NCBI RefSeq assembly: GCF_000332455.1 | Contig: NZ_AOGY02000065.1 | Location: forward strand, 124,001-188,000 | Length of the DNA stretch: 64,000 bases | Direction of reading: 5' to 3' | Origin: Leptospira vanthielii serovar Holland str. Waz Holland = ATCC 700522 | Lineage (GTDB): Bacteria > Spirochaetota > Leptospiria > Leptospirales > Leptospiraceae | Shown: one piece after another, positions 42,588 through 50,865 of the stretch | How positions within the stretch are numbered: the stretch's first letter is position 1 | How the letters are laid out: each line of letters begins with the position of its first letter | Program-made: the position numbers and the translations under genes | Notes under the pieces: model-generated | Databases searched by the model: none | What the model saw: the letters and a program-made list of their open reading frames with translations, nothing else | What the model was told of the DNA's origin: nothing

Positions 42588-43556
42588 ATGAAACTTTCGA
42601 TTGGATACTTTGGATCCCCTGAACACTCAAAAGAATTATTATCTCTTTTAATCGATGCGGGAATCCAGGTTGATTTTGTTGTCACCAACATCGACAAACC
42701 AGTGGGTCGAAAACAAACCATCACACCCACACCCGTAAAGGAATTGGCCCTGGCCAAAGGAATTCCCGTGATCCAATCCCCAAAACTAAGAACCGATGAA
42801 GAGGCTCAAAAAAAGATTTTAGCTTATGGCTCTCCCATCCACATTGTTTATGCTTATGGATCGATTGTTCCAGAAATAGTCTTCGAAGATCCTAAGTTTG
42901 GTAGCATCAATCTCCATGGAAGTCTGTTACCAAAATACCGTGGGGCCTCGCCTGTACAAAGTTTCCTCCTCAGTGGTGAAGAGAGATCTGGATTTACCAT
43001 TCAGTATTTGGCCAAGGAAGTGGATTCGGGGGATATCATCTCGCAGAAATCGTGGCAGGTGGGTCCATTGGAAACCACAGCTTCTCTATTGGAATCGATT
43101 ACTAAGGATGGGGCGACGGAACTCATCCGCCTCCTAAAACAATTGGAATCCACAGATACCAGGTGGAAATCCCAGCCGCAAGATGGAATGCAAGCCACCC
43201 ATTGCAAAAAGATCACGGGAGCCGACAGGCCCGTTTTATGGACAGAATCTGCAATGAGTATCCATAACAGGATTCGAGCACTCTATCCTGATCCTTTGGC
43301 GATCACTGAGTTTCGGGGAAAAAAACTCATCCTGATTTCCTCCTATCTACCAGATGAGTCTGTAGAACCCATCGTTAAACCGGAAGGGCTCATCCCCGGT
43401 TCCTTTTTCCTATACCAGAAAAAAAGGCTTTTCTGCCTCTGTGGAGACGGAAACCTGCTTGGTATAGATACCTTACAACCCGAAGGTAAAAAACCCATGA
43501 AAGGATTTGAGTTTTTCAATGGGGCGCGGGTTTTAGCCGGAGAATCATTTACGTGA
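42588..43556 (+). CDS. fmt: methionyl-tRNA formyltransferase
   Basis: A 322-residue Fmt, which formylates the initiator Met-tRNA. It begins with SIGYFGSPEHSKELLSLL and has NLHGSLLPKYRGASP with the catalytic Asn, His and Ser/Asp-type formyl-folate site, then VDSGDII. The C-terminal tRNA-binding domain (IHNRIRALYPDPLA) is complete. A TAGGA lies about 9 nt before the ATG. The end overlaps the PASTA gene by 4 nt (GTGA). No def gene is next to it. Confidence 0.95.
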   Translation: MKLSIGYFGSPEHSKELLSLLIDAGIQVDFVVTNIDKPVGRKQTITPTPVKELALAKGIPVIQSPKLRTDEEAQKKILAYGSPIHIVYAYGSIVPEIVFEDPKFGSINLHGSLLPKYRGASPVQSFLLSGEERSGFTIQYLAKEVDSGDIISQKSWQVGPLETTASLLESITKDGATELIRLLKQLESTDTRWKSQPQDGMQATHCKKITGADRPVLWTESAMSIHNRIRALYPDPLAITEFRGKKLILISSYLPDESVEPIVKPEGLIPGSFFLYQKKRLFCLCGDGNLLGIDTLQPEGKKPMKGFEFFNGARVLAGESFT

Positions 43557-44572
43557 AAGAAAAGTTTCTAAAAATTCTACCTTACAGTGGTTATGTTCTA
43601 TTTGTTGGTTTAGGGCTCCTTGTTTTTTTTGTGGCTGCCTTCCTAGTGGTCGTAGTTCGAACCAAAGAAGAACAAAAGGTTATGATGCCTTATGTGATCG
43701 GTAAAAACTACATTGAAGTTCATAACGAACTCCAAAGACTCCAACTCAAGGTCCGTTTGGAAACCCAGCGCATTCCCGAAAAAACAGATGGAATCATTCT
43801 TTCGCAGTCCATTGATCCGGGTAAGGAAGTGGAAGCAGGATCAAAACTCTATCTCACTGTCAATATTGGATTTGATCGGGTGACGATCCCTGATGTCAAA
43901 GGTCAGGATTTAAAACGCGCCAAAGCCATTTTAGAAAAAGTACTTTCTGGGGAAGTGTATGTTCCTCTGGAAATTGGTGGGATTACTTATGTGCCAGCTG
44001 TGGGGGATGAACCTGCTGATACCATTATTGACCAAATTCCTACGCCGGGGAAAGAAACTCATTCCGGCGAAAAAATTTACTTACTCGTAACAGAAGCAAA
44101 TCCCGAAAAAAAATCCAACCAATCGGCCAATGAACCGACTGATTCGACAAAGTTTGTCGGCACTCCCGTTCCCTTTGTGATCGACTATTTACAGAGAAAA
44201 AAAATTCCTTACCTTTTGAAAGAAACCACCAAACCAGAGTTTCGTGAATCCCATGGCCTTGTTTCTTCTTTTGAATTAAAACCCACAGGGGCCGAAGTGG
44301 GAGCCTTCTTTTTGAAACCTTCTGAGTCTTTCGTCCAAGATTATGAATTCCTTACGTATGAAGTGGATGATGATGATGTCTATTCAGCTAAAGTCAGTTA
44401 CACAAAACCGGGTGAAGATACTGAAATCGAAAAAGAGATTCTAACAAACCAAAGTTTGAAAGAAGATGAACCAGTTCGTTTTCTTATCTACCGTGCAGGG
44501 AATGTTAAAGTGACACTCACGGGAAAAGAATCTGGTGTGGCAAAGGTTTGGAAACTCAAAGGAACTTATTAA
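43553..44572 (+). CDS. single-pass membrane protein with PASTA domains
   Basis: A 339-residue protein with one N-terminal helix ([21 protein letters not shown], shown here in part) and an extracytoplasmic tail. PASTA 1 (about 44-105) has [17 protein letters not shown] and [23 protein letters not shown] 2 (about 107-180) has [17 protein letters not shown] and [16 protein letters not shown]; a third unit (about 200-260) is degenerate. There is no kinase or transpeptidase domain. PASTA domains bind peptidoglycan fragments or position cell-wall proteins. It lies between fmt and rpe and starts with GTG in an overlap. Confidence 0.85.
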   Translation: MKEKFLKILPYSGYVLFVGLGLLVFFVAAFLVVVVRTKEEQKVMMPYVIGKNYIEVHNELQRLQLKVRLETQRIPEKTDGIILSQSIDPGKEVEAGSKLYLTVNIGFDRVTIPDVKGQDLKRAKAILEKVLSGEVYVPLEIGGITYVPAVGDEPADTIIDQIPTPGKETHSGEKIYLLVTEANPEKKSNQSANEPTDSTKFVGTPVPFVIDYLQRKKIPYLLKETTKPEFRESHGLVSSFELKPTGAEVGAFFLKPSESFVQDYEFLTYEVDDDDVYSAKVSYTKPGEDTEIEKEILTNQSLKEDEPVRFLIYRAGNVKVTLTGKESGVAKVWKLKGTY

Positions 44573-44573
44573 G

Positions 44574-45236
44574 ATGAAAATCTCTGCCTCAATCCTCGCT
44601 GCAAAACTTACGGGACTAGCCCAGGAGCTTCCCACTTACAAACAAGAGAGTATCGACCTCATCCATATTGATGTGATGGATGGAAACTTTGTGCCACAAA
44701 TTTCCTTCGGCGAAGCCTTTACCAAAGAAGTAAAGTCCCATACCCAAATCCCACTCGATGTGCATCTCATGGTCAGTAATCCTGAACTCCATGTTCCCAA
44801 ATACTTTGATCTAAATCCCTATTGTATCACCTTCCATATTGAAACCACGAACTTCTCTGTGAGACTTGCAGAAGAGATTCGAAAAGCAGGAATCAAAGTG
44901 GGAGTTTCTCTCAATCCGCAAACTCCACCAGAGTCTATTTCGCAAATCCTTCCATATTTAGATCTTGTACTTCTTATGACTGTGGATCCTGGTTTTTATG
45001 GACAGTCCTTTGTGAAATCGGGGTTTGAGAAAATTGCCGCAGTTCGTAAACTCACGAAACCTTACAATATTGAATTGGAAGTAGATGGTGGGGTGAACGA
45101 ATCCAATATGGAAGAACTGGCACGTCTTGGTGTGGACATCACCGTTGTGGGTTCTGGTCTCTATAAAACAGGAGATCCGAATGCACAGGGTAAAAAATTA
45201 AAGGAACTCGCTGTTAGTGTCAGAACTCGCTCTTGA
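44574..45236 (+). CDS. rpe: ribulose-phosphate 3-epimerase
   Basis: A 220-residue TIM-barrel epimerase interconverting ribulose 5-phosphate and xylulose 5-phosphate. [12 protein letters not shown] is the usual N-terminus, [14 protein letters not shown] and [10 protein letters not shown] carry metal ligands, and [14 protein letters not shown] and [12 protein letters not shown] follow. I start at the ATG 1 nt after the PASTA stop, with AAGGA 10 nt upstream. The open frame extends 39 nt back but only inside the preceding gene. Confidence 0.96.
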   Translation: MKISASILAAKLTGLAQELPTYKQESIDLIHIDVMDGNFVPQISFGEAFTKEVKSHTQIPLDVHLMVSNPELHVPKYFDLNPYCITFHIETTNFSVRLAEEIRKAGIKVGVSLNPQTPPESISQILPYLDLVLLMTVDPGFYGQSFVKSGFEKIAAVRKLTKPYNIELEVDGGVNESNMEELARLGVDITVVGSGLYKTGDPNAQGKKLKELAVSVRTRS

Positions 45237-45283
45237 CAGATCGTCCCGATTCAAAAAACTCGCTATAAAAGGGGTATTTTTCC

Positions 45284-45541
45284 TTGGTTAAATTAAGATT
45301 ACAAAGAACGGGAACAAAAGCAGACCCGCACTATCGCATCGTAGCAGCAGACATCCGTGCTCCTCGTGACGGAAAGTTCATTGAAGCGATTGGGCATTTC
45401 CACCCATCTACTTCGTCTGTGAAAAAAGCAACTTTCAATGAAGAAAAAACAATTTCTTGGTTAAAAAAAGGCGCGCAGCCTACGGATACGGTTCTTGCTC
45501 TTTTGAAAAAAGACGACGTTTGGGCAAAATTCAAAGGTTAA
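45284..45541 (+). CDS. rpsP: 30S ribosomal protein S16
   Basis: An 85-residue S16, full length. [24 protein letters not shown] is the conserved N-terminus (quoted in part: [18 protein letters not shown]), followed by [16 protein letters not shown]. It starts with TTG, with AAGGGG 9 nt upstream. A TATAAA lies at 45264-45269 but no -35 box stands at a proper distance. It heads the block rpsP-khpA-rimM-trmD-rplS, an order widely kept in bacteria. Confidence 0.96.
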   Translation: MVKLRLQRTGTKADPHYRIVAADIRAPRDGKFIEAIGHFHPSTSSVKKATFNEEKTISWLKKGAQPTDTVLALLKKDDVWAKFKG

Positions 45542-45548
45542 TTGATAC

Positions 45549-45779
45549 ATGGAATCCTTGGTTCGTTATATCGTTACATCTCTCGTTGACCAACCAGAAC
45601 AAGTGGCAGTCAACCAAGTCCCCGGAGAGGAAGAAACAGTGATCGAACTTCGGGTAGCCGCAAAAGACCTCGGGAAGGTTATCGGAAAAAACGGAAGGAT
45701 TGCAAAATCTTTGCGTACAGTGTTACAAGCCGCCGGTACCAAACAAGGTAAAAACTATACTTTAGAAATTGTCGACTAA
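45549..45779 (+). CDS. khpA: KH-domain RNA-binding protein KhpA
   Basis: A 76-residue single KH domain with the RNA-binding loop [18 protein letters not shown] (GxxG as GKNG). This family sits between rpsP and rimM in many genomes and, in Firmicutes, pairs with KhpB/Jag to bind many transcripts. It starts 7 nt after rpsP. Its stop overlaps the rimM start by 11 nt. Confidence 0.93.
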   Translation: MESLVRYIVTSLVDQPEQVAVNQVPGEEETVIELRVAAKDLGKVIGKNGRIAKSLRTVLQAAGTKQGKNYTLEIVD

Positions 45780-46305
45780 ACCAAGTTTAGTGAAAGTGGG
45801 GGTCATTGGATCCTCACATGGAATCAAAGGGCTCATCAAACTGTTTACAGAAGGTGACACCCTTCAATACGTAAAAGCACCGCTCACCTGCACTGTAGAA
45901 GACCCGCGTGGAAATCAATCCACAATTCAAATTGAAGAAATCAAACAGAACGGAAACCATTTCCTTCTAAAATTGAAAGGGTATGACACTCCTGAGACGG
46001 TTGTCAAATACCGAGGATTTTCTTTGTTATGGAAAAGGGAAGAACTACCCAAACCAAACGAAGGCGAAATTTATACAGAGGATTTGGTTGGGCTTCTTGC
46101 CATTTCTAAAGAATCGAATACTTCTCTTGAATACATTGTCACCCAAGTGATTGACAACCCTGCCCATCCGATTTTGGAATTAAAACCAAAATCCGGTGAG
46201 GGGGAAACGGTTCTTATTCCTTTCCTAAACCGGTTTGTGGGGGATTGGAATTTAGAATCCAAAACTTTAGAAATCATTCATTGGGAGCAGTGGTTTGAAG
46301 TTTAA
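45769..46305 (+). CDS. rimM: ribosome maturation factor RimM
   Basis: A 178-residue RimM, which helps mature the 30S head and binds S19. [19 protein letters not shown] is the N-terminal barrel signature, and the C-terminal PRC-type barrel has [10 protein letters not shown] and [10 protein letters not shown]. The proposed start is TTG within the end of khpA; GTG at 45790-45792 region would drop a few residues only. It overlaps trmD by 11 nt. Confidence 0.92.
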   Translation: MSTKPSLVKVGVIGSSHGIKGLIKLFTEGDTLQYVKAPLTCTVEDPRGNQSTIQIEEIKQNGNHFLLKLKGYDTPETVVKYRGFSLLWKREELPKPNEGEIYTEDLVGLLAISKESNTSLEYIVTQVIDNPAHPILELKPKSGEGETVLIPFLNRFVGDWNLESKTLEIIHWEQWFEV

Positions 46306-46948
46306 TTTCATCACTCTCTTTCCTGAAAAAATCACATCCTATTTTGAAACCGGGATTCCGGGAAAGGCGGTCAAACAGGGGGTTGTAGAAATTAACACAA
46401 TCCAACTTCGAGACTTTGCCGACAACAAACACCAAAAGGTAGATGATACCATCTACGGAGGTGGTCCCGGGATGCTTTTGCAAGTGGGTCCTGTCTACCG
46501 GGCTTTGGCATCCCTTGGGGAAAACAAAGGTAAGGTCATTCTCCTCAGTCCTTCGGGAGAACTTTTTAACCAAACTCTCGCTCGGGAGATTTATGAGTCT
46601 TCGGAGACTTTGACCTTTATTTCCGGCTACTATGAAGGGGTCGACCATCGTGTCACAGAGCATTTAATTGACAGGGAAGTGGCCATTGGAAACTATGTTA
46701 TTTCATCGGGGGATTTAGCTGCTCTCGTTGTTGCGGATTGCCTTTCTCGGTTTGTTCCGGGGTTTTTAGGAAAAGAAGAAAGCCTTCTCGAAGAGTCGCA
46801 CAACGAAACAGAAGAATTAGAATACCCTCAGTATACAAAACCCTATGATTTTATGGGTTGGACTGTTCCAGATGTGCTCCTCGGGGGCCATCATGAAGAG
46901 ATCCGTAAATGGCGGCAAAAAAACCGCAAAACAAGAAATCATTCTTAG
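46295..46948 (+). CDS. trmD: tRNA (guanine-37-N1)-methyltransferase
   Basis: A 217-residue SPOUT methyltransferase that makes m1G37 and protects against frameshifting. [35 protein letters not shown] and the knot segment [18 protein letters not shown] are characteristic. The TTG start has GGGAG 7 nt upstream. The protein ends shortly after [11 protein letters not shown], slightly shorter than most family members. rplS follows after 8 nt. Confidence 0.95.
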   Translation: MKFNFITLFPEKITSYFETGIPGKAVKQGVVEINTIQLRDFADNKHQKVDDTIYGGGPGMLLQVGPVYRALASLGENKGKVILLSPSGELFNQTLAREIYESSETLTFISGYYEGVDHRVTEHLIDREVAIGNYVISSGDLAALVVADCLSRFVPGFLGKEESLLEESHNETEELEYPQYTKPYDFMGWTVPDVLLGGHHEEIRKWRQKNRKTRNHS

Positions 46949-46956
46949 AGGAAGCC

Positions 46957-47394
46957 ATGAATCAGATTCTAGAAACAGCACTCGCAGGCGAAGCAAAGAA
47001 CGAACTTAATTTCGAAATTGGTGATACGGTAAAAGTTCACTACAAAATCGTTGAATCTGGTAAAGAACGGGTTCAGGTTTACGAAGGTGTTGTGATCTCT
47101 ATTGCGAATAAATCACAAAGCAAAACGTTTACTGTAAGACGAGTTTCCTATGATATCGGAGTGGAAAGAATTTTCCCACTTCATAGCCCACGTATTGCAA
47201 GAATTGAACTCGTTCGTAAAGGATCTGTTCGTCGTGCAAAACTTTTCTATCTCCGTGATAAAAAAGGAAAAGCAGGACGTATCAAAGAAAGAAAAGGCGG
47301 ACAAGCAATTGTTGCCAAAGATAAAAAGAGACAGGACGAGGCTTCTAAGGTCGCTCTTGCACAAGCAAAAGCTGCCGAAGCACCTAGCGCATAA
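46957..47394 (+). CDS. rplS: 50S ribosomal protein L19
   Basis: A 145-residue L19. [29 protein letters not shown] and [14 protein letters not shown] are the conserved core. Beyond the usual end ([13 protein letters not shown], here [20 protein letters not shown]) it has an extra Ala/Lys-rich tail. The start chosen matches homologues (MNQ-LE) and has AGAGGA 4 nt upstream; an ATG at 46909 inside trmD would add 16 residues. A hairpin follows 10 nt after the stop. Confidence 0.95.
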   Translation: MNQILETALAGEAKNELNFEIGDTVKVHYKIVESGKERVQVYEGVVISIANKSQSKTFTVRRVSYDIGVERIFPLHSPRIARIELVRKGSVRRAKLFYLRDKKGKAGRIKERKGGQAIVAKDKKRQDEASKVALAQAKAAEAPSA

Positions 47395-47404
47395 TCTCTC
47401 TTGA

Positions 47405-47429
47405 AGCGGTCGTTACTCGACCGTTCTTT
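47405..47429 (+). terminator. terminator-like hairpin between rplS and rnhB
   Basis: CGGTCG (47407-47412) and CGACCG (47418-47423) form a perfect 6-bp stem with loop TTACT, extendable by a G-T and an A-T pair, followed by TTCTTT. It begins 10 nt after the rplS stop. The T run is interrupted, so it is a weak terminator or an attenuator limiting transcription into rnhB. Confidence 0.55.
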
Positions 47430-47441
47430 CCTGAATTTCAA

Positions 47442-48071
47442 ATTCCTAACCTGACCTGTTATTCACTCGATGAAGCAGGTCGTGGTACGCTTGCTGGCCC
47501 CGTCTCCATTGGTTGTGTCTCTTTTTCTCTAACTACCTTAGAGAAAATTCGAAATGGGGAAATTTTAAAAGGTCTTCGTGATTCCAAAAAAATTCCAGAA
47601 CCCAAACGAATTGAGCTCCGAAAGGAAATCTTAAAATATATTTCCTACGCTCGTGTAACCTTTGTCAGTGCCTCGTTCATTGATCGTTTTAATATCAACC
47701 AAGCAATTTTTTATGGGATGAACCGTTCTTTGCCGAGTGGTTCCAATCCTACGCAAAAAAAAATCTTTCTATTGGCCGATGGAAATTATAAACTAAAAAT
47801 TACAAAACCCATCGAAGGGTATCTTTCTCTTCCCAAAGGAGATGATTTGATTCCCTCCATTTCTGCTGCCTCCATCCTTGCGAAAACCTACCGAGACGAA
47901 TATATGGAACGAATGGATACAAAATATCCAGGTTACGGGTTTGCCAAACATAAGGGATACGGAACAGAAGAGCACAGAGATGCTCTCGTAAAACTGGGAA
48001 TTTCTCCTATCCACAGGTTGAGTTTTTGTAAATTTCTCCGATCAGGGGAGAGTGAACCCACTCTTTTCTAA
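47442..48071 (+). CDS. rnhB: ribonuclease HII, non-canonical start codon
   Basis: A protein of about 209 residues that removes ribonucleotides and RNA primers from DNA. YSLDEAGRGTLAGPV holds the first catalytic Asp-Glu pair, then GLRDSKKIPEPKR, LADGNYK, and PSISAASILAKTYRD with the later acidic residues; GYGFAKHKGYGTEEH completes the core. The frame is open from 47388, but has no ATG, GTG or TTG before the ATG at 47718, which would remove the active site. ATT at 47442 (used here) or CTG at 47451 are the likeliest starts; ATA/ATC at 47391/47394 would place the start before the hairpin. Confidence 0.8.
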   Translation: MPNLTCYSLDEAGRGTLAGPVSIGCVSFSLTTLEKIRNGEILKGLRDSKKIPEPKRIELRKEILKYISYARVTFVSASFIDRFNINQAIFYGMNRSLPSGSNPTQKKIFLLADGNYKLKITKPIEGYLSLPKGDDLIPSISAASILAKTYRDEYMERMDTKYPGYGFAKHKGYGTEEHRDALVKLGISPIHRLSFCKFLRSGESEPTLF

Positions 48072-48705
48072 ACTCGTTCCACTTTCCCTTCCGCCTACAT
48101 TCCCTTGGGGAAAATCGGCTCGGTTTGTAAACAATGGAAACCCCAACCACCACCTAGCGGAGACTTCTCGGACACGTAAGCTCCCATATCCAGGGGTAGA
48201 AAAAACAGAAAAGTGGAACAGCGATTCCCGTTTGTTTCGCATAAGCCAAAACGATTTGAAGGAGGCTCAAGTAAGTCCTACGAAAGTCAAGGACCCGTCC
48301 CGTTGGGTCCAGTGGATGGCAAAACAATCGGATTCAAGTGCAACTGAAATTGCGGATTTAAAACTCCTCTGGAATTATTTACTCGGCGAGACTGGTTTTT
48401 CGGATCTTCTATCCTACATCCATCCAGATAAAAAAGAGTCATTACAAATGGTCGTAGAACCGAAGAACAAAGGTTTGGTTCTCTATGTGTTTTGGGAGTC
48501 TAAGGAAACGGGGGCGATGGGAATCCAATTCCACTATGATCCAGAAAAAGAGAAACCCATACTTGTCGAAATCACCACGGAACAGTCGATACAGGGAGAA
48601 GAATTCTCTAAACAACTGACTAACCTCATTCGGGACTTCCCTCAAATCCAATCGGTTCAAATTGAAACTTGGTCGGAAGAATCCTTTAACGGAGATTATA
48701 GATGA
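48052..48705 (+). CDS. hypothetical protein in the YlqG position
   Basis: A 217-residue protein I do not recognise. The N-terminal 90 residues are polar, Pro- and Asn-rich and probably disordered. The C-terminal part has strands such as ESLQMVVEPKNKGLVLYVFW and a final helix with EEFSKQLTNLIRDF. It starts with GTG just behind AGGGGAG, 20 nt inside rnhB, and overlaps the FlhB-C-like gene by 4 nt. In Bacillus the gene between rnhB and the FlhB-like ylqH is ylqG; a FliK-like partner role is conceivable but unproven. Confidence 0.65.
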   Translation: MNPLFSKLVPLSLPPTFPWGKSARFVNNGNPNHHLAETSRTRKLPYPGVEKTEKWNSDSRLFRISQNDLKEAQVSPTKVKDPSRWVQWMAKQSDSSATEIADLKLLWNYLLGETGFSDLLSYIHPDKKESLQMVVEPKNKGLVLYVFWESKETGAMGIQFHYDPEKEKPILVEITTEQSIQGEEFSKQLTNLIRDFPQIQSVQIETWSEESFNGDYR

Positions 48706-48962
48706 AACAAAAAATGGCAGCTCTGGCTTATGATCCGGCCATTCATTCTGCTCCGAAACTGGTAGCAAAAGCAGAAGGCCGATTGGCGGAAAACTTGATC
48801 CGTGTGGCAAGAGAGTCGGGAGTCCTTGTCATTCGTGATGAAGTGATGGTGCAAACCTTAGATCATCTCCCTAATGGGAAAGAAATTCCTAGAGAATTGT
48901 ATGAAGTCGTGGCAGCAGTGTTTCGAATCCTTGTTTTAGAGAGACAAAAGAAAAACAATTGA
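48702..48962 (+). CDS. FlhB C-terminal domain-like protein
   Basis: An 86-residue soluble protein equal to the cytoplasmic export-switch domain of FlhB (EscU family) without the membrane part. AALAYDPAIHSAPKLVAKAEG, cited here as AALAYDP and SAPKLVAKAEG, and then ENLIRVARESGVLVI, EIPRELYEVVAAVF follow FlhB closely. The self-cleaving NPTH is absent; the protein starts right after where it would be. YlqH-type proteins can affect flagellar export specificity. It is coupled to the previous gene by ATGA. Confidence 0.88.
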   Translation: MKQKMAALAYDPAIHSAPKLVAKAEGRLAENLIRVARESGVLVIRDEVMVQTLDHLPNGKEIPRELYEVVAAVFRILVLERQKKNN

Positions 48963-48996
48963 AGTTTCTACGCTTCTTACTAGGATTTACGCAATT

Positions 48997-50184
48997 ATGC
49001 GGAAAATCTCCATACGTGACTTAGAACCAGGTTCGAAGTTTACTAAGTCAATTTATCTCGACAAAGACACTGTTTTTGTCGGAGCTGACCAGCCCATCAC
49101 TCAACAAGATTTAGACCGATTGGTTCAATTTGGGATTACCTTTGTTCTTACTGATGGAGAAAAAGTTTTAGCGGATGGACAGGACAAAACTGTAGCTGGT
49201 ACCGCACCAGGATACTTCGATACAAACCTTCCTTTTTACCAGGATGATGAAAACTCTACTCGATTTAAGTATCTATTAGAAAAAACGAATACGACTAAGG
49301 TCGAGTTTAACGCAGTTTTTAAAGACTGTTTTGATTTGGTTCAAAAAACTTATAGGTCTGCGTCCGAAGGTCGTTATACGGAGATCCGTGAATTTCGAGA
49401 GATTGCAGAGCGAATTGCTGACCATACGAAGGCCAATGCGCAAATCCCCATTTTACTCTTATCTCATTCCCATTCTGGTTATTATCTATACACTCATATC
49501 TGTTATGCGACATTTTTTTCGGTGATGCTCGGAAACTTTTTAGAATTTTCCAGACCCAAACTGATTGATTTGGCTCTTGCCTCTCTATTTGCCGATATTG
49601 GAATGGTAACGGTTCCCGAGGAAGTTTCGGAAAAAAAAGGAGCCCTATCAGAACTGGACTTAAAAACCATCAAACGCCACCCTGTGACTGGGTACCAAAT
49701 TCTCACTCAACGTTTGAAGTTAAAAAACTCTCTGGCGATTGTTGCTTTGCAACACCATGAAGCGGTGGATGGTTCTGGGTATCCGCAAAGGATCCTTGCC
49801 AACCAAATTGAAGAACTTACCAAAGTGTTTATGATCGCAGACCAATTTGCTGCTATGATCCATCCAAGGCCGTATAGGCAAGCCATCCTTCCTTACGAAG
49901 CCATGAAAATTATGATTAGCGAAAACGTGAATCGTTTTGATTTAAAAATGGTAAGACTTTTTTTAAATAAACTTTCTATGTTCCCTGTGGGATCCGGAGT
50001 GGTACTTTCTGACCTAAGAATGGGTATGGTCATTGAATCCAATAAAGATAAACCTCTACGTCCCGTCATTCGAGTGACAAAAGATGCAGATGGCAATCGC
50101 TTAAAACATTTAGAGTTTGTAGATCTTATGAAAGATCTCAATCTCTATATCCAACAAGCCATTCCCTTTTCTCAGATCTATTAA
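48997..50184 (+). CDS. degenerate HD-GYP domain protein
   Basis: A 395-residue protein with an N-terminal DUF3391-like region (SIRDLEPGSKFTKSIYLDKD) and an HD-GYP domain (about 165-330). The GYP part is good: HHE at 253-255, DGSGYP at 258-263 and ADQFAAM. But the defining HDxGK reads A199-D200-I-G-M203, so a metal-ligand His and the Lys are lost. It may bind c-di-GMP or act by protein contact rather than hydrolyse it. The C-terminal region of about 60 residues is strand-rich, PilZ-like in feel but unassigned. Confidence 0.85.
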   Translation: MRKISIRDLEPGSKFTKSIYLDKDTVFVGADQPITQQDLDRLVQFGITFVLTDGEKVLADGQDKTVAGTAPGYFDTNLPFYQDDENSTRFKYLLEKTNTTKVEFNAVFKDCFDLVQKTYRSASEGRYTEIREFREIAERIADHTKANAQIPILLLSHSHSGYYLYTHICYATFFSVMLGNFLEFSRPKLIDLALASLFADIGMVTVPEEVSEKKGALSELDLKTIKRHPVTGYQILTQRLKLKNSLAIVALQHHEAVDGSGYPQRILANQIEELTKVFMIADQFAAMIHPRPYRQAILPYEAMKIMISENVNRFDLKMVRLFLNKLSMFPVGSGVVLSDLRMGMVIESNKDKPLRPVIRVTKDADGNRLKHLEFVDLMKDLNLYIQQAIPFSQIY

Positions 50185-50213
50185 ACTCTTTTTGATAAAT
50201 CTGGACCTGTCCG

Positions 50214-50561
50214 ATGAGAGAAAAAACAGAACGAGGTCGTATCGGGGAAGAGTTGGCCGCAGGTTATTTAAATTCCATCGGACACACAATACTTTTTCGG
50301 AATTACAGAAAGGCCTTTGGGGAACTGGACATAATCAGTTTTAAGGACGGGGTTCTCTTCTGTTCAGAGGTGAAGGCCTGGAACGATGGTAACGGATTTC
50401 ATCCCATCGAGTGCTTTCATGAGACAAAACGTGGCCGAATGAGGAAGGTATATTACTATTTACTAAAGGAAATCCCTGCGTTTTATCACCTAACACCTTC
50501 GTTTAATTTGATCCATATCACTGAAAAAAAGGAAGTTCGTTTTTATTCGTCAATCTTCTAA
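50214..50561 (+). CDS. YraN/UPF0102 nuclease-fold protein
   Basis: A 115-residue protein of the UPF0102 family, a restriction-endonuclease-like fold. GRIGEELAAGYLNSIGHTIL opens it, and AFGELDIISF with FCSEVKAW provides the E-x-D-x(n)-E-x-K site seen in the fold. The molecular role is not established. It lies between the HD-GYP gene and a small gene, not far from comM, a frequent neighbour of this family. Confidence 0.9.
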   Translation: MREKTERGRIGEELAAGYLNSIGHTILFRNYRKAFGELDIISFKDGVLFCSEVKAWNDGNGFHPIECFHETKRGRMRKVYYYLLKEIPAFYHLTPSFNLIHITEKKEVRFYSSIF

Positions 50562-50622
50562 ATACTTCATCAAGGGATTTTTGTACCGGGCCGATTGGTC
50601 ATGTATCCCTAAAGGGAAAACG

Positions 50623-50638
50623 CTCTCAAGGATGAGAG
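50623..50638 (+). promoter_or_regulatory. hairpin in leader of the 66-residue protein gene
   Basis: CTCTCA and TGAGAG form a perfect 6-bp stem with loop AGGA, 13 nt before the ribosome binding site AAGGAAG of the small gene. A second small stem (CCCTAAAGGG, 50607-50616) precedes it. TTGTAC (50581-50586) and TATCCC (50604-50609) at a spacing of 17 could be a weak promoter. No strong T run follows, so a leader structure is more likely than a terminator. Confidence 0.3.
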
Positions 50639-50664
50639 TTTGATTGTTACAAGGAAGTAACCGC

Positions 50665-50865
50665 ATGAGACAATTTAGTATTTTTGGGAATTTGGCAGAA
50701 ACCGACGAATTTGGTCCAGATCCGGTATTACTCCGGAAAAGGGGAATGGCTTCTACCATTCAGAAAAAATTTGAGAACTACAAAAAAAAGATAGATGATC
50801 CAGCTTATATGGATTATGCGATCAATAAAATTGCGATGGAAATTTCACATTTTATTTCGAAGTAA
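50665..50865 (+). CDS. small hypothetical protein
   Basis: A 66-residue charged protein, helical in its second half (STIQKKFENYKKKIDDPAYM) with no signal or membrane segment. AAGGAAG lies 7 nt before the ATG, which strongly supports this start over one 21 nt upstream. It has its own structured 100-nt leader. Its stop (TAA) touches the stop of the convergent comM gene (TAATTA). I do not recognise the family. Confidence 0.75.
   Translation: MRQFSIFGNLAETDEFGPDPVLLRKRGMASTIQKKFENYKKKIDDPAYMDYAINKIAMEISHFISK

Noticed and set aside
45233..45269. promoter TTGACA ... TATAAA before rpsP
   Set aside because: The boxes are 25 bp apart, too far for sigma-70; no better -35 was found for the TATAAA.
46909..46956. 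ATG start of L19 inside trmD
   Set aside because: L19 homologues start at the MNQ of 46957, where AGAGGA stands 4 nt upstream.
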